Of a stretch of 32,717 nt of DNA, positions 15,346 to 20,930 are shown piece by piece. The notes under the pieces were generated by a model that saw nothing but the letters and a program-made list of their open reading frames with translations, did not search any database and was not told the DNA's origin. Each line of letters opens with the position of its first letter. The stretch's first letter is position 1. The stretch is from the IMG/VR virus record IMGVR_UViG_3300031775_000017, positions 1 through 32,717 of that record; one strand, written 5' to 3'. Made by a program: the position numbers and the translations under genes. Source of the stretch: a virus.

Positions 15346-15507
15346 ATGAAATCACGAGGATTAGGCGATTCTATTGAAAAGTTTACTACTAAAACAGGTA
15401 TTAAGACCATCGTGGATTCGGTCTCCGAAGGTCTTAATATTCCTTGTGGATGTCAACAAAGAAAAGATGCACTAAATAAAATGTTTCCATATTCAACAAA
15501 AAAATAA
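15346..15507 (+). CDS. 53-residue conserved small protein with PCGC motif
   Basis: ATG at 15346, TAA at 15505-15507, and the stop overlaps the next ATG as TAATG. The product starts MKSRGLGDSIEKFTTKTGIK and later reads VSEGLNIPCGCQQRKDALNK before ending near MFPYSTKK. I recall this short sequence type (GLGDxIEKFTxxTGIK ... IPCGCxxRKxxLN) from many phage genomes, where its function is unknown. The CGC pair could bind metal or form a disulfide. The gene contains a strong nested inverted repeat (15399-15439), described separately. No other coding frame in this 171-base interval looks better. Confidence 0.75.
   Translation: MKSRGLGDSIEKFTTKTGIKTIVDSVSEGLNIPCGCQQRKDALNKMFPYSTKK
15399..15439 (+). 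other. Nested inverted repeat inside the PCGC gene (probable RNA hairpin)
   Basis: The outer arms TATTAAGACC (15399-15408) and GGTCTTAATA (15430-15439) are perfect complements over 10 bp. Inside, TTCGG (15417-15421), loop TCT, CCGAA (15425-15429) form a second perfect 5-bp stem that abuts the outer 3' arm directly, so the two helices could stack. Only bases 15409-15416 remain unpaired, on the 5' side. There is no trailing U-run, so it is not a typical terminator. Purpose unknown. Confidence 0.65.
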
Positions 15508-15833
15508 TGGCTTTTAAACTAAATACTCCTCCTTACGTAGCAACAGCTCCAGTTCATGAGATTGATATGGAAGATGGTGTACTTGGTAAAGCTGATAAAA
15601 ATGGAAACATATTAATTAATAATAAAATAACAGATTCTAAACAAAGACAAGAAGTTATTAATCATGAACAAGTTCATATTAATGATATTCAATCTGGTCT
15701 TTTATATTATGATGATGAAAACGTATATAGTCGTAAATCAGTAAATGATAAATGGCAAATTCATTCTCGAGCTAATATGAAAGAAGGTAGTAAGTCTTTG
15801 AGTTGGGAGAAAAAAGCACATAAACATTCATAA
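15507..15833 (+). CDS. Small HExxH protein, possible mini zinc-peptidase
   Basis: A 108-residue protein. Residues 53-57 are HEQVH inside a predicted helix (QRQEVINHEQVHINDIQSG), which fits the HExxH zinc-binding signature of gluzincin-type metallopeptidases. A following acidic stretch (YYDDENVY, residues 67-74) could supply a third ligand. The N-terminus (MAFKLNTPPYVATAPVHEID) and the strand GNILINNKI at about 33-41 precede it. I recall short marine-phage relatives with the same HE..H pattern and no known substrate. The size is minimal for a protease, so it may be a virion-associated peptidase, a peptidoglycan enzyme, or a non-catalytic metal-binding protein. It starts inside the previous stop codon. 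Confidence 0.6.
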   Translation: MAFKLNTPPYVATAPVHEIDMEDGVLGKADKNGNILINNKITDSKQRQEVINHEQVHINDIQSGLLYYDDENVYSRKSVNDKWQIHSRANMKEGSKSLSWEKKAHKHS

Positions 15834-15845
15834 AAAACAAATAAA

Positions 15846-16226
15846 ATGGGAAAAGGTAAAAAAATGGCTGGTGGTTCATTCATGAGTAAACATGCTAAAA
15901 ATCTATTGAACTATATGCCTATTGATGACAGAGCTGGTTCAGGTTCAGATTCAGATTTAAATTATAATGGTAGTCCGTTACATGATAAAGGGCATGGGGG
16001 CGCAGAAGGTCATACACACTCTACTATGTCAAATGTAAAAAATTATATTCAAAATAGTTCATTTAATAATTTTAGAATAAAAGGTGGAGGAGACTTACAA
16101 AGTCAAAGACGCCCTGCAAACACAAAACCTTTTGGAGAAAGTCGACAACAAAAATTCAACAGAGAAGAAACGCGAAAAAAGAATTTAGCTCGTAAAGCTG
16201 AAATAAATGCTTTAAAAAAAGGATAA
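15846..16226 (+). CDS. Basic low-complexity protein with SPLH motif
   Basis: A 126-residue, strongly basic, mostly disordered-looking protein. It starts MGKGKKMAGGSFMSKHAKNL, has an acidic patch (DDRAGSGSDSDLNYN), then NGSPLHDKGHGGAEGHTH, and a long basic C-terminus (SRQQKFNREETRKKNLARKA). The SPLH motif matches the protein at 14587. The tail could bind nucleic acid or the inner capsid face, but that is a guess. I see no known domain. It lies 12 bases after the HExxH gene and 6 bases before the holin-like gene. Confidence 0.55.
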   Translation: MGKGKKMAGGSFMSKHAKNLLNYMPIDDRAGSGSDSDLNYNGSPLHDKGHGGAEGHTHSTMSNVKNYIQNSSFNNFRIKGGGDLQSQRRPANTKPFGESRQQKFNREETRKKNLARKAEINALKKG

Positions 16227-16232
16227 AAATAA

Positions 16233-16652
16233 ATGAGTAAAAAAAAAGCCTTTAAAGATACAGGTGTAGGTAAATTTCTTATTGAAAAAGCACCTAATAT
16301 CTTAGGTATTGTTGGAGATGCAATATTACCAGGTAACGTTATTTCAGAATTAATAACAGGTAATAAAGATTTATCTACTGAAGATAAAGAAGTTGCTTTA
16401 CAAAAACTAACAATAGAAAGGGCTGAAATTGATGGAACAACAAGGCGGTGGGTCGCGGATGCTCGTTCAGGGGCGTGGCTTGCTGCTAATGTTCGTCCAT
16501 TAACTTTAATATTTTTAACAATTAGTTACGTAGTAGGATGGTATTTACACTATCCACTTGACTCTATAACTGGACTTCTTTCTATAGTAATAGGAGGTTA
16601 TTTTGGTTCTCGTGGAGTTGAAAAAGTATTCGGAAACAATAAACATAAATAA
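16233..16652 (+). CDS. Holin-like membrane protein (3TM holin family)
   Basis: A 139-residue protein. The conserved element RRWVADARSGAWLAANVRPL at residues 71-90 is the hallmark I associate with the holin family called 'holin of 3TMs, for gene-transfer release'. It is followed by two hydrophobic segments at about 90-105 and 111-127, split by YLHYPLD. The N-terminal part (GKFLIEKAPNILGIVGDAIL, about 13-32) may be an amphipathic or third helix. The C-terminus is basic. Known holins of this type open the inner membrane at lysis. No endolysin is recognisable nearby; the HExxH protein two genes upstream is an unproven candidate partner. The conserved stretch is unusually GC-rich compared with its surroundings. 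Confidence 0.7.
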   Translation: MSKKKAFKDTGVGKFLIEKAPNILGIVGDAILPGNVISELITGNKDLSTEDKEVALQKLTIERAEIDGTTRRWVADARSGAWLAANVRPLTLIFLTISYVVGWYLHYPLDSITGLLSIVIGGYFGSRGVEKVFGNNKHK

Positions 16653-16658
16653 ATAAAA

Positions 16659-17369
16659 ATGGGATTTTATCAAAAAAATTTAAGCGATGGGTCTACTCAT
16701 GCTGTAGCAATTGAAACGGTTGCTACATTAAGGGCTCCTGGAGCTTCAGCAGATGGTATACCTGTAGGGCAATTTACAGATACTACTGCAAATATAGCTG
16801 CAACCGCTCAAGTTGTTACGGCATATGCTTCTGGAGGTACTTTTTTAGGTTCAGCTGCTAATGTTCAAAATAAACAATGGGGTGCATATTATACTATTGA
16901 AGCAGATGGTACAGGAGCTATAACAAAAGTAAGAGTTGTACAAACACGACCTGATGGATTAAATCAAGGAGCTGCACCAGGTGCACCTGCTAATCCAGGA
17001 GCTGGTCCAAATATGGCGGTTGCTACACAAACAATTATTTTTAGCGCATCAGATTTAAATACAGCTTTTGGCCAAACTAATATAACAGGTACATTAGAAA
17101 TAGCTTTAGCTGGTACTGATCTTCAAGCACCAACAACCGGTGCTGATGCTGGTACAAACGCAATATATGAAGCAGACCCGGGTTATAGTGGTTTTGGATT
17201 ATATGTAGGCGGTACAGGTGATATTAAATTAGAATTTGCTGCTGCTCCACCAAATCAAACAGTAACAATACAAAGTATTCCAGCAGGAACTACTTTAAAT
17301 ATGCTAGTAAGAAAAGTATACACAAATGATGGTACTACAACTGCATCAGAAATGGTTGCATTATATTAA
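16659..17369 (+). CDS. Spike-base/decoration-like virion protein
   Basis: A 236-residue Ala/Thr/Gly-rich beta protein. The C-terminal 60 residues (GFGLYVGGTGDIKLEFA ... VTIQSIPAGTTLNMLVRKVY ... EMVALY) resemble the small 'spike base protein' fold known from gene-transfer agents and many phages, which has the pattern LYVGxxGDxxVxL...VxFxxVPAGxxLPxxVxxV...IxALY. The N-terminus (MGFYQKNLSDGSTHAVAIET) also fits that family. The middle, residues 60-170, is an insertion with a Pro/Ala-rich linker (GAAPGAPANPGAGP). A location on the capsid surface or a vertex is inferred from the family. It lies 6 bases after the holin-like gene. Confidence 0.55.
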   Translation: MGFYQKNLSDGSTHAVAIETVATLRAPGASADGIPVGQFTDTTANIAATAQVVTAYASGGTFLGSAANVQNKQWGAYYTIEADGTGAITKVRVVQTRPDGLNQGAAPGAPANPGAGPNMAVATQTIIFSASDLNTAFGQTNITGTLEIALAGTDLQAPTTGADAGTNAIYEADPGYSGFGLYVGGTGDIKLEFAAAPPNQTVTIQSIPAGTTLNMLVRKVYTNDGTTTASEMVALY

Positions 17370-17370
17370 T

Positions 17371-17390
17371 AATTAAATTAAATTAAATTA
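17371..17390 (+). repeat. Four tandem AATTA units before a small gene
   Basis: The 27-base gap after the spike-like gene holds four perfect copies of AATTA, followed by ACTCTA and the ATG at 17397. It may simply be a spacer grown by slippage. No promoter or hairpin can be supported here. Confidence 0.6.
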
Positions 17391-17396
17391 ACTCTA

Positions 17397-17666
17397 ATGA
17401 AAAAAGAAGAAAAAGAATTAAAAGTTACAGAAGAACAACTATCAAAAATTAAACAATCACAAGAAGATATTGCTACATTATTAAGAGATGTAGGGTTTTT
17501 AGAAACACAAAAACACGCTATATTACATAAATATGCAGGTGTAGTACAGGATTCAGAAAACTACAAAGCAGAATTAGAAAAAGAATATGGTGCAATAAAT
17601 GTTAATCTTGAAGATGGTAGTTATACTATAATAAAGACTGAAGATAAAGATAAAGATAGTGAGTAA
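17397..17666 (+). CDS. Small coiled-coil phage protein
   Basis: An 89-residue acidic protein. Residues 5-62 have a heptad-like pattern (LKVTEEQLSKIKQSQEDIAT ... RDVGFLETQKHAILHKYA) expected of a coiled coil, followed by EYGAINVNLEDGSYTII, a short beta hairpin. I recall this helix-plus-(V/I)N(V/I)NLEDG(S/T)Y ending in many phage small proteins close to terminase genes, with no known role. Its stop overlaps the GTG start of the next gene by 8 bases. A role in head assembly or as a small adaptor is only suggested by position. Confidence 0.68.
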   Translation: MKKEEKELKVTEEQLSKIKQSQEDIATLLRDVGFLETQKHAILHKYAGVVQDSENYKAELEKEYGAINVNLEDGSYTIIKTEDKDKDSE

Positions 17667-17886
17667 CATTATAAGAAAAATCAGTGTTGGACCTGATTAT
17701 AAAAATGATGCTATGCACTATGCCGTAGGGCAACAAGTGTATGGTGGTCATACTATTTCTCATATTTTAAATAATGAAGAAGAACAATCTTATAATATTT
17801 TTATTAAAAAAGATAATGAAGTTTTGCCTTGGAAAAAATTTAATTCTAATATGGCTATTTCAGTAGAATATGATTTAGAATATTAA
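17659..17886 (+). CDS. Small conserved phage protein (GPDYKNDAMHY type), GTG start
   Basis: A 75-residue protein read from GTG at 17659 (written MSNIIRKISVGPDYKNDAMH). The sequences ISVGPDYKNDAMHYAVGQ, IFIKKDNEVLPWKKFN and NMAISVEYDLEY form a conserved pattern I remember from numerous marine and crAss-like phage genomes, always short and of unknown function. It has no membrane segment or cysteine. It overlaps both neighbours (8 bases at the front, TAATG at 17884-17888), so it is probably made by coupled translation. The GTG is preferred because the conserved region begins immediately after it. Confidence 0.72.
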   Translation: MSNIIRKISVGPDYKNDAMHYAVGQQVYGGHTISHILNNEEEQSYNIFIKKDNEVLPWKKFNSNMAISVEYDLEY

Positions 17887-18491
17887 TGAATAGTATTTAT
17901 CAATTTATTATAAAACCTATTGGTGAAAGATATAAAAATAAAATAAACATAGAAGGAAAAGAACTTTTAGTAAATACTAGTATATCTAATCATAAATTTA
18001 TAAATAGAGAAGCTGAAGTAATAAGTATTCCACTTAATTATAAAGGTAATATAATAAAAGGAGATAAAGTTATAGTTCATCATAATTTATTTAGAAGATA
18101 TTATAATGTAAAAGGTAAATCAGTAAATAGTAGTAAGTATTTTAAAGATGAATTATATTTTGCTATACCTTCTCAAATATATTTATATAATAAAAATAAT
18201 GAATGGTGCACACATGAAAATTTTTGTTTTGTTAAACCAATTATAAAAAATAGTAAGTTTAAGAAAGAAAAATTACAAAAGCATAAAGGAATACTAAAAT
18301 TTGGTAATAATACCTTAGAGGCACTTCAAATTACTCCTGGGGATGTAGTAGGGTTTAAACCCAATAGAGAGTTTGAGTTTATTATAAATAATGAACTTTT
18401 ATATTGTATGGAATCTAATGATATTGTAATTAAATATGAACACGAAACAAACCAAGAAGAGTATAATCCAAGCTGGGCAAAAAGCTGTTGA
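17886..18491 (+). CDS. Conserved phage protein, possibly two GroES-like domains in tandem
   Basis: A 201-residue protein starting in the TAATG overlap. Residues about 7-118 run from FIIKPIGERYKNKI through AEVISIPLNYKGNIIKGDKV to CFVKPI, and residues about 132-184 contain GILKFGN, ITPGDVVGFKPNREFEFIIN and LYCMESNDIVIKYE. Both halves echo the Cpn10 strand order (I-K-P-x-x-x-R; a-E-V-I-S; G-D-x-V; and in the second half x-D-I-V). I recall close relatives in uncultured marine phages, placed before terminase, without a tested role. The last 18 codons overlap the next gene by 56 bases. A co-chaperonin-like or assembly role is inferred from fold resemblance and the groEL/groES pair 5 kb upstream. 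Confidence 0.55.
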   Translation: MNSIYQFIIKPIGERYKNKINIEGKELLVNTSISNHKFINREAEVISIPLNYKGNIIKGDKVIVHHNLFRRYYNVKGKSVNSSKYFKDELYFAIPSQIYLYNKNNEWCTHENFCFVKPIIKNSKFKKEKLQKHKGILKFGNNTLEALQITPGDVVGFKPNREFEFIINNELLYCMESNDIVIKYEHETNQEEYNPSWAKSC

Positions 18492-18708
18492 AGAATTAAT
18501 TAAAGTAGCTAAAGAAAAAATAGTTGATTCAGAAGATGATGTTTCAGCTGATAGATTAAAAAATGCTGCAGCTACAAAAAAATTAGCTATTTTTGATGCT
18601 TTTGAGATTTTAACACGTATAGAAGAGGAAGAAAATATGTTAAAAGAAATAAAAGATGAAAACCGCGGAAATAATTTTAAAGGTTTTGCAGAAGGTAGAT
18701 CAAAATGA
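18436..18708 (+). CDS. Small helical protein before terL, candidate small terminase subunit
   Basis: A 90-residue, almost fully helical protein: MNTKQTKKSIIQAGQKAVEE, LIKVAKEKIVDSEDD, NAAATKKLAIFDAFEILTRI, EEEENMLKEIKDENRG. Position directly upstream of the large terminase (ATGA overlap at 18705-18708), small size and helical oligomer-like character fit a small terminase subunit, but no clear DNA-binding helix-turn-helix is visible. It could instead be another small head-assembly factor. It overlaps the 3' end of the previous gene by 56 bases. The ATG at 18436 is kept because the sequence right after it looks conserved. Confidence 0.5.
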   Translation: MNTKQTKKSIIQAGQKAVEELIKVAKEKIVDSEDDVSADRLKNAAATKKLAIFDAFEILTRIEEEENMLKEIKDENRGNNFKGFAEGRSK

Positions 18709-20930
18709 TATATAATCAAACTTTATTTAAAGTATTACCTAACTATATTAGGTCAAGTATAATAAAAAGAAACAATAGATATAAAAAGTGGAAATATGGG
18801 TACGATCAAGAACATGATATCGTGGTTATTAGTAAAACTGGGAAAATTGGTGAAATATATCAAATACAAAATCTCACAATTGCTTTACCATTAGAAGAAA
18901 ATACATACAAAAGATCTAAAAAGAAAGATGAACAATATTGGGAAGTATTTGAATATCCTAAAATATTATCAAAACTAAAAACAGTTTTTGATTGGAATAA
19001 TACTTCTCTAGATTTTAAAAACAAATGGTATGATTATATTGATGAAGAATTTAAAAGACGTGAAGAAGGTTTTTGGTTTTATAACCAAGGCAGTAGCACT
19101 TATCTTACTGGTTCTCATTATATGTACTTGCAGTGGACCAAGATTGATGTTGGGAAACCAGACTTTCGAGAGTCCAATAGACTTTTCTTTATTTTTTGGG
19201 AAGCGTGTAAAGCCGATAACCGGTGTTACGGAATGTGCTACCTTAAGAACCGTAGATCTGGATTTTCTTTCATGGCATCCTCAGAATTGGTACACCAAGC
19301 CACTATATCCTCGGATTCACGATATGGAATATTATCTAAAACTGGAGCTGATGCGAAGAAAATGTTTACTGACAAAGTGGTACCAATATCAGTTAACTAT
19401 CCCTTCTTTTTCAAACCAATCCAGGACGGTATGGATCGCCCCAAGACGGAACTCGCGTATAGAGTCCCTGCCTCGAAACTTACCAGAAAAAAGTTGGACC
19501 AGAATAGTCAAATCGAAGACATCCAGGGGTTGGATACAACCATCGATTGGAAGAACACGGGGGACAACTCCTACGATGGGGAGAAGTTACAAGTCCTTGC
19601 CCACGACGAATCAGGGAAATGGGAGAGGCCGGATAATATCCTCAACAACTGGAGAGTCACGAAAACGACGTTAAGATTAGGAAGTAGAATAGTAGGAAAA
19701 TGTATGATGGGTTCTACTTCAAACGCTTTAGATAAAGGAGGAGATAATTTTAAAAAATTATATGAAGCTTCAGACGTTACAAAACGAAACCGCAACGGAC
19801 AGACTAATTCAGGACTTTATAATTTGTTCATTCCTATGGAATGGAACTACGAAGGATACATTGATTCTTATGGCGTACCTGTCTTCGAAACTCCAAAAAA
19901 AGCGGTTAAAAGTATTGATGGATCCCAAATTAACATCGGAGTTATCTCACATTGGGAAAATGAAGTAGAAGGTTTAAAAACTGATCAAGATAGTTTAAAT
20001 GAATTTTATAGACAATTTCCCAGAACTGAAAAACATGCCTTTAGAGATGAGGCTAAACAGTCTCTTTTTAATCTTACTAAAATATACGAGCAGATAGATT
20101 ATAATGAAGATTTAAAACACTCTAATGTTTTAACACGTGGAGGTTTTCAATGGGAAAATGCAATAAAAGATACTAGAGTTGTTTTTGTACCTCATAAAAC
20201 TGGGAGATTTTTAGTTAGTTGGGTTCCTCCTGCCCGTTTACAAAATAGATATATAATAAAAAATGGAATACGGTTTCCTGGTAATCCGGACTGTGGGGCT
20301 TTTGGTTGTGATCCATACGATATTTCAGGAACAGTAGATGGAAGAGGTTCAAAAGGATCTTTGCATGGTTTAAGTAAATTTACTATGGAAGACATTCCTC
20401 CTAATATGTTTTTTTTAGAATACATTGCACGACCTCAAACTGCAGAAATATTTTTTGAAGATGTGTTAATGGCTTTAGTTTTTTATGGAATGCCATTACT
20501 TGCAGAAAATAATAAACCAAGATTATTATATTATTTAAAACGTAGAGGATATCGGGGATATTCTATGAATAGACCAGATAGAATTTATAATAAATTATCT
20601 GTTGCGGAAAGAGAAATAGGTGGTATACCTAATTCAAGTGAAGATATAAAACAAGCTCACGCCGCTGCTATAGAAGATTATATAGAAAATTATATAGGAT
20701 ATACAGAAGATAGATATGGTGATATGTATTTTCAGAAAACTTTAGAAGATTGGGCAAGTTTTAATATTAATAACAGAACTAAGCATGATGCGGCAATAAG
20801 TTCAGGTTTAGCAATTATGGCTTGTAATAAAAACAGATATACACCAGTAGTGAATAGAACAATAACACAAGTTCCTTTAGGTTTTAAAAAATACGATAAT
20901 AAAGGGGTAAATTCAAAAATTCTAAAATAG
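18705..20930 (+). CDS. terL: Large terminase subunit (packaging ATPase/nuclease)
   Basis: A 741-residue motor that pumps DNA into the prohead and cuts concatemers. Residues 181-188 (KNRRSGFS) are the atypical Walker A region used by this type. Residues 295-302 (LQVLAHDE, with D301 and E302) are Walker B plus the catalytic carboxylate, and GSTS at 336-339 is the coupling motif. Nuclease-domain acids are D536 in FGCDPYDIS, E601 or D586 in the DVLMALVFYGMPLLAEN section, and D695 in KHDAAISSG. Length and motifs match crAss-like phage terminases. The start overlaps the previous gene by ATGA, and the portal follows with no gap. Bases about 19130-19670 have unusual composition. I see no intein or intron: the ATPase motifs are continuous. 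Confidence 0.93.
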   Translation: MIYNQTLFKVLPNYIRSSIIKRNNRYKKWKYGYDQEHDIVVISKTGKIGEIYQIQNLTIALPLEENTYKRSKKKDEQYWEVFEYPKILSKLKTVFDWNNTSLDFKNKWYDYIDEEFKRREEGFWFYNQGSSTYLTGSHYMYLQWTKIDVGKPDFRESNRLFFIFWEACKADNRCYGMCYLKNRRSGFSFMASSELVHQATISSDSRYGILSKTGADAKKMFTDKVVPISVNYPFFFKPIQDGMDRPKTELAYRVPASKLTRKKLDQNSQIEDIQGLDTTIDWKNTGDNSYDGEKLQVLAHDESGKWERPDNILNNWRVTKTTLRLGSRIVGKCMMGSTSNALDKGGDNFKKLYEASDVTKRNRNGQTNSGLYNLFIPMEWNYEGYIDSYGVPVFETPKKAVKSIDGSQINIGVISHWENEVEGLKTDQDSLNEFYRQFPRTEKHAFRDEAKQSLFNLTKIYEQIDYNEDLKHSNVLTRGGFQWENAIKDTRVVFVPHKTGRFLVSWVPPARLQNRYIIKNGIRFPGNPDCGAFGCDPYDISGTVDGRGSKGSLHGLSKFTMEDIPPNMFFLEYIARPQTAEIFFEDVLMALVFYGMPLLAENNKPRLLYYLKRRGYRGYSMNRPDRIYNKLSVAEREIGGIPNSSEDIKQAHAAAIEDYIENYIGYTEDRYGDMYFQKTLEDWASFNINNRTKHDAAISSGLAIMACNKNRYTPVVNRTITQVPLGFKKYDNKGVNSKILK
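19130..19670 (+). other. GC-rich, codon-atypical island inside terL
   Basis: Hand counts of 60-base lines give GC fractions of 28/60 at 19201, 21/60 at 19321, 25/60 at 19381, 30/60 at 19441, 27/60 at 19501, 31/60 at 19561 and 28/60 at 19621. Flanking terL lines at 18721, 20521 and 20641 give 12/60, 17/60 and 18/60. Codons such as CTC, GTC, CCC, CGC, GGG and AGG, rare elsewhere here, are frequent. The island runs from before Walker A to just after Walker B, and the reading frame stays intact. Confidence 0.85.

Noticed and set aside
15399-15439. The nested hairpin as a transcription terminator
   Set aside because: It lies in the middle of a coding frame and is followed by TTCCTTGTGG rather than a U-run.
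19030-19674. 214-codon open frame on the + strand inside terL
   Set aside because: It coincides with the GC-rich island, where stop codons are rarer. The translation is Trp/Arg-rich with no domain-like pattern, and terL motifs in the main frame are intact.
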